NCBI GenBank assembly: GCA_021821235.1
Contig: JAKACS010000285.1
Coordinates: 1-5,300, forward strand
DNA length: 5,300 nt
From: Bacillota bacterium
GTDB lineage: Bacteria > Bacillota > Bacilli > Bacillales_B > DSM-18226
Reading direction: 5' to 3'
Positions within the stretch are counted from its first letter, which is position 1. Each line of letters opens with the position of its first letter. Made by a program: the position numbers and the translations under genes. The notes below the pieces were generated by a model. It made no database searches. It was not told where the DNA came from and saw only the letters and a program-made list of their open reading frames with translations. Positions 1-5,300 of the stretch are shown piece by piece.

Positions 1-15
1 TTTGAATCTAGCCAT
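1..15 (-). CDS. pilC: PilC, type IV pilus inner-membrane platform protein (first 5 codons only)
   Basis: On the minus strand an ATG at 15-13 opens a frame reading M-A-R-F-K before the window ends. It begins one nucleotide after the pilT stop codon (TAA-G-ATG), and an AGGAGAAG ribosome site lies inside the 3' end of pilT. PilC/GspF-family proteins commonly start with a short M-x-x-F-x-Y segment, and pilC follows pilB and pilT in many pilus operons. The family is the polytopic membrane platform on which PilB and PilT act. The identification rests on five residues plus gene order, so the existence of a coupled downstream gene is much surer than its name. Confidence 0.72.
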
Positions 16-16
16 C

Positions 17-1057
17 TTAACTATACTTCTCCTGCAAATAAGGAAGCGCAAGCTCTTTTTGAATGTGGCCATGCTCAATCAGCTCTTTGATGCTTGCTTC
101 AAGCGTGTGCATTCCCTTGGAACGGGAAGCTTGCATAATGCTGACAATTTGATGAATTTTTTCATTGCGGATCAGATTCGCAATCGCAGAGTTGTTGATC
201 ATAATTTCAGTCGCCGCTTTTCTCCCATTCCGATCGATCGTGGGAAATAAGCGCTGCGAAACAATGCCAACTAAAACCGATGCAAGCTGAATGCGTATTT
301 GCGGCTGCTGTGCCGGTGAAAATACATCAATAATCCGGTTGATTGTTGCCGGTGCGCTCGATGTATGCAGCGTCCCCAATACAAGGTGTCCTGTTTCTGC
401 TGCGGTAATCGCTGTTTGAATCGTTTCTAAATCCCGCATCTCGCCAACGAGAATCACATCGGGATCCTGGCGGAGCGCCGCGCGCAATCCATTGGCAAAA
501 TTCTTTGTGTCAAAGCCGACCTCACGCTGATCGATGATGCAGCTGCCATGCTTATGAAGGTATTCAATCGGATCTTCAAGCGTAATCACATGATTATGCA
601 TATGCTGGTTCATATAATGAATCATTGCCGCAAGTGTTGTTGATTTACCGCTTCCCGTTGGTCCGGTAACCAAAATCAAGCCGTGCGGTTTTTCAATCAT
701 TTTTGTCAAGATATCAGGCAATTCAAGTTCTTCCAGTGTTGGAATCTTTGAAGGAACAATCCGGATGGCCATGGACACACATGTCCGCTGGTGGTATGTA
801 TTCACGCGAAAGCGCGAAACCCCGGGAATTCCATACGAAAAATCAAGCTCGCCTTTTTCTTTAAATAACTCCCACATCTGTAAGGGAACGATTTCTTTTG
901 CCATTCCCTCTGTATCAGCTGGCGTCAATGGTTCTTTTCCATAGCGTCTCAATTCGCCATTGATACGCATCACAGGAGGCACGCCAACCGTTAAGTGAAT
1001 ATCCGATGCCTTTAATTCAAAAGCAGCCCGCAGTAAATAATCAATTTTTTCCTTCAT
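17..1057 (-). CDS. pilT: PilT, type IV pilus retraction (twitching motility) ATPase
   Basis: This 346-residue cytoplasmic hexameric ATPase of the secretion-ATPase superfamily powers pilus depolymerisation at the PilC platform. The length matches typical PilT (about 345). Visible features: an N-terminal PAS-like region with the signature ASDIHLTVG (17-25) and RFRVN (82-86); Walker A GPTGSGKST (132-140); Asp box ITLEDPIEY (158-166); Walker B VILVGEMRD (201-209); His box ETGHLVLGTLHT (221-232); and the PilT C-terminal retraction motif as AIANLIRNEK (291-300, usual form AIRNLIRE). It lacks the N-terminal extension and the four-cysteine zinc site of PilB, which separates the two motors. The ATG at 1057 lies 12 nt after the pilB stop, with GGAG at 1067-1070 (9 nt spacer) overlapping that stop codon. 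No key residue is missing, so an active retraction motor is expected. Confidence 0.97.
   Translation of the reverse strand: MKEKIDYLLRAAFELKASDIHLTVGVPPVMRINGELRRYGKEPLTPADTEGMAKEIVPLQMWELFKEKGELDFSYGIPGVSRFRVNTYHQRTCVSMAIRIVPSKIPTLEELELPDILTKMIEKPHGLILVTGPTGSGKSTTLAAMIHYMNQHMHNHVITLEDPIEYLHKHGSCIIDQREVGFDTKNFANGLRAALRQDPDVILVGEMRDLETIQTAITAAETGHLVLGTLHTSSAPATINRIIDVFSPAQQPQIRIQLASVLVGIVSQRLFPTIDRNGRKAATEIMINNSAIANLIRNEKIHQIVSIMQASRSKGMHTLEASIKELIEHGHIQKELALPYLQEKYS
26..33 (-). promoter_or_regulatory. Ribosome binding site for pilC, inside the end of pilT
   Basis: Read on the minus strand this is AGGAGAAG, ending 10 nt before the ATG at 15. It sits within the last codons of pilT, which supports translation coupled to the upstream gene and supports the very short pilC fragment being real. 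Confidence 0.65.
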
Positions 1058-1069
1058 TCTTCGCCACTC

Positions 1070-2731
1070 CTACTCTAACATGGCTACACGCAAAACTTCT
1101 TCCGTCGTCGTCAGCCCTTGTTTGACCTTTAGCAATCCATCATCCAATAAAAAAATGGTTTTATTTTTAATCGCCAGCTCTCTCATCTTCTGAAAACTCT
1201 CGCCATTCATGATTACCCGGCGCATGTCTTCATTTATAACAAGTATTTCATGAAGAGCAATTCTCCCTTTGTACCCGGTCATATTGCAGGAAGAGCAGCC
1301 TTTTCCGCGAACTACTTGATCAAGCTTAATTCCGCGCTTTGAAAAAATCTCCACTTCCCGCTTAGATGGTTCATGAACTTCTGCACAGTCGCGGCAAATT
1401 TTACGGACAAGCCGCTGGGCAACGACCCCGCTTAAAGAGGCTGCAAGAAGAAATGGCTCGACCCCCATATCAAGAAGCCTAGTGATCGTTCCTAACGAAT
1501 CATTCGTATGCAAAGTGCTAAGCACAAGATGTCCGGTTAAAGATGCGCGAATTGCCACTTCAACCGTTTCCTTATCGCGGATTTCACCGACCATAATAAT
1601 ATTTGGATCCTGCCGGAGAATTGAACGGAGACCGGCAGCAAAAGTCATTCCCACCTGCTGATTGACTTGAATTTGATTGATTCCTTCAATCTGGTATTCT
1701 ACCGGATCTTCAATTGTAATCATGTTGACTTCTTCACTATTTAGTTTATTTAACGCTGCATAAAGGGTGGATGACTTCCCCGACCCAGTAGGTCCTGTGA
1801 TTAAAACCATTCCTGTCGGTTTTGTAATCAACTCTGTAAATCGTTTAAAATTGAGCGAGTTAAATCCCAATTTGGTTATGTCATTTAAAGTTGTCCCCAT
1901 GTCAAGAAGCCGCATCACGATTTTTTCACCATAGATAGTCGGCATAGTTGAAACCCTTAAATCAATCGGATGAAATTCTAAATTGATTTTGATCCGCCCG
2001 TCTTGAGGAATCCGGTGTTCCGTGATGTCTAAGTTGGCCATTATTTTAATCCGGGCAATCAGCATACTTTGCATATGGCGCGGCAAAACCCGCTCATTTC
2101 GGAGAATGCCGTCCACGCGGTAGCGGACGACAATTTTCGTCTCCTGTGGATCAATATGAATATCACTTGCCCGCTGGACAACAGCATTGCTCATCATTTG
2201 ATTGACAAGCCTCACAATTGGCGAATCCTGATCGGAAACGTCTTCAACATCATTTATTTCTGGCTGCCCAAGTTCGCCAAGCAATTCTTCAAATCCTTCA
2301 TTTACATCGTAATATTTAGAAATGGATCGTAAAATATCGTCTTTTGTTGCAATTGCCGCTTCGATTTGAAAACCGGTTGCCAGTCGCAGGTCGTCAATGA
2401 CAAAAAAATCCATTGGATCAGCCATTGCCACAAACAAGCGGTTGCCGTCTTTTTTTAACGGAATAAGTAAGTTTCGCCTTGCTTCTTCTTTTGGGATGAG
2501 TGAAAATAGCGTTGGATCGAATGGATAACGGTATAAGCTAATATGGGGGATCCCGAGCTGGAACTCCAGTACCTCAATTAATTGCTGCTCGGTAATATAC
2601 CCCCGCATCAACAAAGCATCGCCAAGCCGCTGCTCAGCGGGCTTTTCTTTTAAAGTAGACTGAAGTTGTTCCTCTGTAATCAGGCCGGCTTCTACCAGCA
2701 AATCACCTAGCCGTTTTCGCGTCTGATTCAT
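1070..2731 (-). CDS. pilB: PilB, type IV pilus extension ATPase (GspE/PulE family) with N-terminal MshEN-like domain
   Basis: This 553-residue cytoplasmic ATPase drives pilin polymerisation. Domains in order: an N-terminal T2SSE_N/MshEN-type region (about 1-135) with two related motifs, RLGDLLVEAGLITEEQL from residue 7 and RLGDALLMRGYITEQQL from residue 35; a short acidic linker (about 140-165); an N2 region with ASDIHIDP (178-185); Walker A GPTGSGKSS (313-321); Asp box TIEDPVEY (339-346); Walker B IIMVGEIRD (378-386); His box TGHLVLSTLHTND (399-411); and a CxxC...CxxC zinc site (C446, C449, C479, C482). The C-terminal TTTEEVLRV (541-549) is family-typical. GspE of type II secretion is the alternative, but pilT directly downstream makes a pilus motor far more likely. 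It differs from competence ComGA, which is shorter and lacks the MshEN region. Translation starts 6 nt after AGGAGGT. Confidence 0.96.
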   Translation of the reverse strand: MNQTRKRLGDLLVEAGLITEEQLQSTLKEKPAEQRLGDALLMRGYITEQQLIEVLEFQLGIPHISLYRYPFDPTLFSLIPKEEARRNLLIPLKKDGNRLFVAMADPMDFFVIDDLRLATGFQIEAAIATKDDILRSISKYYDVNEGFEELLGELGQPEINDVEDVSDQDSPIVRLVNQMMSNAVVQRASDIHIDPQETKIVVRYRVDGILRNERVLPRHMQSMLIARIKIMANLDITEHRIPQDGRIKINLEFHPIDLRVSTMPTIYGEKIVMRLLDMGTTLNDITKLGFNSLNFKRFTELITKPTGMVLITGPTGSGKSSTLYAALNKLNSEEVNMITIEDPVEYQIEGINQIQVNQQVGMTFAAGLRSILRQDPNIIMVGEIRDKETVEVAIRASLTGHLVLSTLHTNDSLGTITRLLDMGVEPFLLAASLSGVVAQRLVRKICRDCAEVHEPSKREVEIFSKRGIKLDQVVRGKGCSSCNMTGYKGRIALHEILVINEDMRRVIMNGESFQKMRELAIKNKTIFLLDDGLLKVKQGLTTTEEVLRVAMLE

Positions 2732-2737
2732 TGTACC

Positions 2738-2744
2738 ACCTCCT
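2738..2744 (-). promoter_or_regulatory. Strong ribosome binding site for pilB
   Basis: The minus strand reads AGGAGGT, near-perfect complementarity to the Bacillus-type anti-Shine-Dalgarno, 6 nt before the pilB ATG at 2731. It lies in the 25-nt gap after the preceding gene and fixes the pilB start. Confidence 0.85.
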
Positions 2745-2756
2745 CACTTGTAAACA

Positions 2757-3797
2757 TTATTTTGGCTGTTCAGCTGGTTTTCCGAAAAGATTGCTTGCGT
2801 TCGCGTTTGAAGACGAGGCTTGACCAGCAGAATTGGTCTGAGAACCATTTCCTGCCGCTCCCGGTTGTTCTGTTCCTACTTGCTGCTTTTGACTGTCCGC
2901 CGCATTTGCAGTTTGGCCAGCAGCAGGATCGGTTGCAGGCAGGGGCGACGGAGGAGTTGCCGGAGCTAGTAGCGGATGAACCTCAACACGGTAAACAGGT
3001 GCATAATAATCTTCTGCCACCAGCTCTGATTTGATTTGTTCTTGATTTTGGTACGTATCCTTATACACTCTGATCATCCGTCCATTTTCACCAGCAACGG
3101 TGATTTTTTTCTTTCCTTGCTCTATTAGCGGACTGTATTGAATGATTGTTTTCGGCTTATACGTTTGCACTTCGCTTGTGCGCACCTTGTATTGGGCCGA
3201 CAGTGGTGCCCCAATCAGCACCGCTTTGAAGATACCTTGATTAAGTTGAAATTCCAATGTGAATGAAGTGCTGTTTGGATTGTAAAATGACAAATCAAGG
3301 TTTTTTTCTGGACTCACTTTCGTTTCGTAGCCAATGTTTACAAACCGGGGCAGATGGCTACTAATCGTACGCTCTTCAACCGTAAAATTGGTTGGCAAAA
3401 TGGTTTGATACATTAATGATCCGATCACACTGAGTGCTTCGTTGCTGACGTCTTGTTCCAACTTTCTATTTTTTAAAAAGGCTAAAAAGGAAAATGTTGA
3501 TTTCGCTGGAAGTTCAATTTTCAAATCGCTTCCAAGCAAATAGTGCGCATCATCCGGAAGTTGGGCACTGCTGATCGACGACTGGCTAATGACGACTGGC
3601 AGCGCCTTTTTTACCGGGACAGTTGTTGAAACCACCGTATTCTTCTGCTTAGTTTGGGAAACAGGCTCCACAGTAACTGCTGTTGATGTTTTAAAATCTC
3701 CAAACAGTTTAGAACCAAAATAGGCCGAACTAAAGATAATCGCCGTACTGCCAGAAATGGCGAAAAATAATTTAAGCAATTGAATGTTTTTTTTCAT
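2757..3797 (-). CDS. Membrane-anchored extracellular protein with degenerate VanW-like and G5-like regions, pilus-operon linked
   Basis: This 346-residue protein has an uncleaved-looking N-terminal membrane anchor (about 10-32, after MKKNIQLLK) and no cysteine. A Ser/Thr/Val-rich linker (35-80) leads to a region (about 95-197) that follows the VanW pattern as I know it: LPAKSTFSF (95-103) resembles PGExFSFN, SLMYQTIL (127-134) resembles STLYNAVL, then VEER (140-143), SSH (146-148), IGYETKV (155-161) and NLDLSFYNPN (166-175) resembling DLxFxN. The canonical GGGxCQ core is absent; the aligned stretch is NEALSV (119-124). Residues about 222-275 (QGKKKITVAGENGR, then DYYAPVYRVEV) resemble a G5 domain. 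The tail (277-346) is low-complexity Pro/Ala/Gln/Ser/Asn. It sits between a membrane-protein gene (1-nt gap) and pilB (25-nt gap). The role is unknown; a wall-facing pilus accessory is inferred. A frame extending 8 codons upstream to 3821 is rejected on ribosome-site grounds. Confidence 0.8.
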   Translation of the reverse strand: MKKNIQLLKLFFAISGSTAIIFSSAYFGSKLFGDFKTSTAVTVEPVSQTKQKNTVVSTTVPVKKALPVVISQSSISSAQLPDDAHYLLGSDLKIELPAKSTFSFLAFLKNRKLEQDVSNEALSVIGSLMYQTILPTNFTVEERTISSHLPRFVNIGYETKVSPEKNLDLSFYNPNSTSFTLEFQLNQGIFKAVLIGAPLSAQYKVRTSEVQTYKPKTIIQYSPLIEQGKKKITVAGENGRMIRVYKDTYQNQEQIKSELVAEDYYAPVYRVEVHPLLAPATPPSPLPATDPAAGQTANAADSQKQQVGTEQPGAAGNGSQTNSAGQASSSNANASNLFGKPAEQPK

Positions 3798-3798
3798 C

Positions 3799-4422
3799 CT
3801 ACTTGCCTCCGCTGCTGTCAACAGTCACCAATGGAAGTTCAGTCTCTTGTTCCTTGGCCGTTCTCGACCGCTCCTTGTCCACGGAATCGATTCCATTTTC
3901 CACCCTCGCTGCCAACAATTCTTCAATATCGGATAAATAGTCTGTTTCGAGTTCGGGCATTTTGAATATTTCTTCCTCCTCAGCATTTTGATTTCGACTT
4001 AATATACGGACAAGATCTTCCTCTATATCAGGCACAACCGTTGTGGTAGGCTCCACTAAACCAGGAGAGATTTTTGGCAAAACCGGAAACGGTTCAGGGG
4101 CGTTTAGCTCTTCATTTTCCGCAGAAAGCGAATCTTGATCCTCCTCATAAAAATCAGGAACAGTAAACTGGCTGCTTTTTTTGTATATAAATCGATGCCA
4201 GCGGCTGTCGAGTAGGTATGCAGCCGAAAAAGCAAGCAGGAGCAGGAGAACAAATGTAAGCCAAAGTGGAAAAGAAACTGCTGCAGCGAGCCCTGCCATG
4301 GCCAAAAGCAAGGAGGAAAATGTTGCGATCGCTTTACCTGATTTGCTCAAGCCAAGCGGCAGGACAGTCAACATCACGACGACCAAAAGAATCGAACTAA
4401 AGACCCAGACAGCAAGTACCAT
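3799..4422 (-). CDS. Uncharacterised three-helix membrane protein with acidic cytoplasmic tail, first gene of the pilus motor operon
   Basis: I do not recognise the family. The 207-residue product has three predicted membrane segments (about 2-24, 31-50 and 52-71) followed by a positively charged patch (S73-R-W-H-R...K81-K82), which by the positive-inside rule puts the long tail (72-207) in the cytoplasm. The tail is strongly acidic and probably mostly disordered, with three similar clusters: VPDFYEED (88-95), VPDIEED (130-136) and SDIEELL (164-170). The last two look like short amphipathic helices. As first gene of a unit that continues into pilB, pilT and pilC, it could recruit a cytoplasmic pilus component, but that is inference from position only. 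The start at ATG 4422 is chosen because AGGAGG precedes it by 6 nt; an in-frame TTG at 4455 would lie upstream of that site and adds only 11 mostly basic residues. Confidence 0.8.
   Translation of the reverse strand: MVLAVWVFSSILLVVVMLTVLPLGLSKSGKAIATFSSLLLAMAGLAAAVSFPLWLTFVLLLLLAFSAAYLLDSRWHRFIYKKSSQFTVPDFYEEDQDSLSAENEELNAPEPFPVLPKISPGLVEPTTTVVPDIEEDLVRILSRNQNAEEEEIFKMPELETDYLSDIEELLAARVENGIDSVDKERSRTAKEQETELPLVTVDSSGGK
3806..3810 (-). promoter_or_regulatory. Ribosome binding site that sets the start of the VanW/G5-like gene at 3797
   Basis: The minus strand reads GGAGG with an 8-nt spacer to the ATG at 3797-3795, which opens with MKKN followed by the hydrophobic anchor. The alternative ATG at 3821 lies upstream of this site and would overlap the previous gene by 23 nt. 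With the chosen start, the previous stop and this ATG form TAG-G-ATG, the same junction seen between pilT and pilC. Confidence 0.8.
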
Positions 4423-4428
4423 TTTCTT

Positions 4429-4434
4429 CCTCCT
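4429..4434 (-). promoter_or_regulatory. Ribosome binding site that sets the start of the three-helix membrane protein at 4422
   Basis: A perfect AGGAGG on the minus strand with a 6-nt spacer to the ATG at 4422-4420. It falls inside the longer TTG-initiated frame, which argues that the longer frame is not the one used. Confidence 0.82.
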
Positions 4435-4506
4435 TTTTCCGACATCCTTCTGCAAAAATAATGAAAAGATGATTCATTTAGCCTAAAAAAAACAAACTTC
4501 TTCTCT

Positions 4507-4521
4507 TTGATATTGTATAAT
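4507..4521 (+). promoter_or_regulatory. Candidate promoter elements for the prepilin operon
   Basis: A perfect -10 hexamer TATAAT lies at 4516-4521 on the plus strand, but the sequence 16-18 nt upstream is a poor -35. Separately, TTGATA at 4507-4512 is a good -35 match whose best-spaced partner is only TAGTTT (4531-4536). One of these probably serves the prepilin genes, giving a leader of a few tens of nucleotides. Either arrangement would overlap or face the minus-strand candidate. Confidence 0.35.
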
Positions 4522-4557
4522 AATTTTAGCTAGTTTAAAAGAATATCCAAAATTATT
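4519..4557. repeat. Perfect 9-bp inverted repeat in the divergent intergenic region
   Basis: AATAATTTT (4519-4527) and its exact reverse complement AAAATTATT (4549-4557) flank 21 nt, giving half-site centres 30 bp apart. A smaller nested dyad, TTTTA (4524-4528) and TAAAA (4536-4540), lies inside. The outer repeat covers the candidate minus-strand -10 and much of the -35, and touches the plus-strand TATAAT. It could be an operator or an RNA hairpin in the prepilin leader, or a by-product of AT-rich composition. Confidence 0.4.
4523..4550 (-). promoter_or_regulatory. Candidate sigma-A-type promoter for the motor operon
   Basis: On the minus strand TTGGAT (4550-4545) and TAAAAT (4528-4523, five of six matches to TATAAT) are separated by 16 nt. 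Transcription would start near 4516, leaving a leader of roughly 95 nt before the ATG at 4422. The region is AT-rich, so chance matches are likely and the call is tentative. Confidence 0.35.
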
Positions 4558-4581
4558 CAGCCAAATAAGCGTGGTGGAAAA

Positions 4582-5019
4582 ATGAGAATATACAAGCAAA
4601 GCTCCAATCAAAGTGGCTTCTCAATTATTGAAGTTTTAGTGTCAATTTTATTGATTTCGATCCTTTTCACCATTATTGGCGCCTACTTCGTTAACAGCAA
4701 TCAGCAATCGAATATCATTTCCAAACAATACTCTGCCATTCAGCTTGCAGAGAGCCTATTAAACAGCTATAAAAAAATGAGCTTTCCAGATCTCGCTCAA
4801 AGGGTTGGAACAAGCGAAAAAATTAATATACAAAGCCAGCTGCAAATGGATCCTTCCTTTGATTACGGCTCTTATTCAGCACAAGTTGAGTTTCAAAAAC
4901 ACCCTGACCTGCAGCTGCAAAACCGGCTGATTGTCATTAAAGTGACGGTCTTTTCGGAAGTAAATGGGATAAAAAAACAAACTTCATTAGAAGGGTATAA
5001 ACGAAATGAAGAAAATTGA
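4582..5019 (+). CDS. PilV-like minor prepilin (type IV prepilin N-terminal methylation motif)
   Basis: This 145-residue prepilin is processed by a PilD-type prepilin peptidase. The class III signal is clear: a 12-residue hydrophilic leader ending SG, cleavage before F13, and FSIIEVLVSILLISILF with the conserved Glu at mature position 5 (E17), forming the N-terminal helix (13-37) that is both membrane anchor and fibre core. The mature part is about 133 residues and has no cysteine. The region after the helix, QLAESLLNSYKKMSF (about 54-68), resembles the PilV-type LAExLLxxxR pattern, so a minor pilin is more likely than the major subunit. The start ATG follows GTGGTGGAAAA, a weaker and closer ribosome site than in the motor operon. 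The gene overlaps the next prepilin gene by 14 nt, indicating coupled translation. Its exact class within the minor pilins is not certain. Confidence 0.9.
   Translation: MRIYKQSSNQSGFSIIEVLVSILLISILFTIIGAYFVNSNQQSNIISKQYSAIQLAESLLNSYKKMSFPDLAQRVGTSEKINIQSQLQMDPSFDYGSYSAQVEFQKHPDLQLQNRLIVIKVTVFSEVNGIKKQTSLEGYKRNEEN
4989..4995 (+). promoter_or_regulatory. Ribosome binding site for the second prepilin gene
   Basis: AGAAGGG lies 10 nt before the ATG at 5006, inside the 3' end of the preceding prepilin gene. It supports the start of the right-edge gene, which overlaps its neighbour by 14 nt. Confidence 0.6.
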
Positions 5020-5300
5020 TCAAAAGGGGCTCACTTTAGTAGAATTATTGGCCGTGATTGCCCTTTCTTCTATTATTCTCACTGTCGGATACTCGATCCT
5101 GTTTTCAATGATGAAATCTGCTGAACAATCAACCTTGCAAACAAAGCTGCGCAATGAATCCACCTTGATTACCCAACAGTTTGATCAGGCAATGCTGAAT
5201 ATTGACTTGATTGAAATAACCGGAACACCGAATGCAGACGGAACGTTTCAATCCTTTCATGGCATTGATCAGCGAATCAACGAGGAACAGCCGGATCAGG
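5006..5300 (+). CDS. PilW-like minor prepilin, 3' end beyond the window
   Basis: The frame starts at ATG 5006 and stays open to the window edge (98 full codons). The product begins with an 8-residue leader, MKKIDQKG, then the prepilin motif LTLVELLAVIALSSIILTVG with Glu at mature position 5 (E13) and the usual hydrophobic helix (about 9-32). After the helix comes a polar helical region, LRNESTLITQQFDQAML, similar in style to PilW/GspJ/ComGF-like subunits, where an LxxDxxxAxxxI pattern follows the helix. It overlaps the PilV-like gene by 14 nt in a different frame. Both minor pilins would be secreted into the membrane and cleaved and methylated by the same peptidase. The size and C-terminal fold cannot be judged because the gene is truncated by the window, not by mutation. 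Confidence 0.88.
   Translation, partial: MKKIDQKGLTLVELLAVIALSSIILTVGYSILFSMMKSAEQSTLQTKLRNESTLITQQFDQAMLNIDLIEITGTPNADGTFQSFHGIDQRINEEQPDQ

Noticed and set aside
2..250. Plus-strand open frame of 82 codons
   Set aside because: It lies opposite the 3' end of pilT, has no ribosome site and no recognisable protein features; it is a shadow of the real gene.
2069..2332. Plus-strand open frame of 87 codons
   Set aside because: It is antisense within pilB, whose domains are continuous across this stretch, and no ribosome site was seen.
1070..2731. Type II secretion GspE or competence ComGA as the identity of the long ATPase
   Set aside because: ComGA is shorter and lacks the N-terminal MshEN region, and an intact pilT directly downstream is not expected in type II secretion or comG operons.
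2762..3034. Plus-strand open frame of 90 codons
   Set aside because: It is antisense to the low-complexity tail of the VanW/G5-like gene; the biased composition of that tail keeps the opposite frame open.
3780..3965. Plus-strand open frame of 61 codons
   Set aside because: It is antisense across the junction of two minus-strand genes with well-placed ribosome sites, and has no supporting signal of its own.
4181..4486. Plus-strand open frame of 101 codons reaching into the intergenic region
   Set aside because: It is mostly antisense to the membrane-segment coding region of the three-helix protein, with no ribosome site and a composition unlike a real protein.
4473..4498. Possible terminator: a small TTTAG-C-CTAAA palindrome next to a run of eight A
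   Set aside because: The stem is only 5 bp and AT-rich, and it lies between divergent genes where no transcript needs to end.

Overview
The window is most likely chromosomal DNA of a low-to-moderate GC Gram-positive, probably Bacillaceae. The reasons are strong AGGAGG-type ribosome sites before most genes, gene packing with 1-25 nt gaps, Bacillus-like protein composition, and a VanW/G5-like surface protein, a combination typical of Firmicutes. The genus cannot be named from the sequence alone. The window holds part of a type IV pilus (T4P) locus arranged as two divergent transcription units.

Minus-strand unit (4422 down to 1, running off the left edge): a three-helix membrane protein with an acidic cytoplasmic tail (3799-4422); a signal-anchored extracellular protein with a degenerate VanW-like domain, a G5-like segment and a low-complexity tail (2757-3797); the extension ATPase PilB (1070-2731); the retraction ATPase PilT (17-1057); and the first five codons of the inner-membrane platform protein PilC (1-15). 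Two gene starts (3797 and 4422) are placed downstream of the longest possible ORF start because perfect Shine-Dalgarno sites point to them.

Central regulatory gap (4423-4581, about 160 bp): AT-rich, with candidate face-to-face promoters and a perfect 9-bp inverted repeat lying over both.

Plus-strand unit (4582 off the right edge): two prepilin genes overlapping by 14 nt, one PilV-like (complete) and one PilW-like (truncated by the window edge).

How they fit together: PilB drives polymerisation and PilT depolymerisation of pilin at the PilC platform, and the plus-strand prepilins look like minor pilins that prime or cap the fibre. The two uncharacterised proteins that begin the motor operon are the most interesting part. 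A Gram-positive T4P has no outer-membrane secretin, and a membrane-anchored VanW/G5-like protein is a reasonable candidate for a wall-facing component of the machine. PilB also carries an N-terminal MshEN-type tandem motif, suggesting control by cyclic di-GMP.
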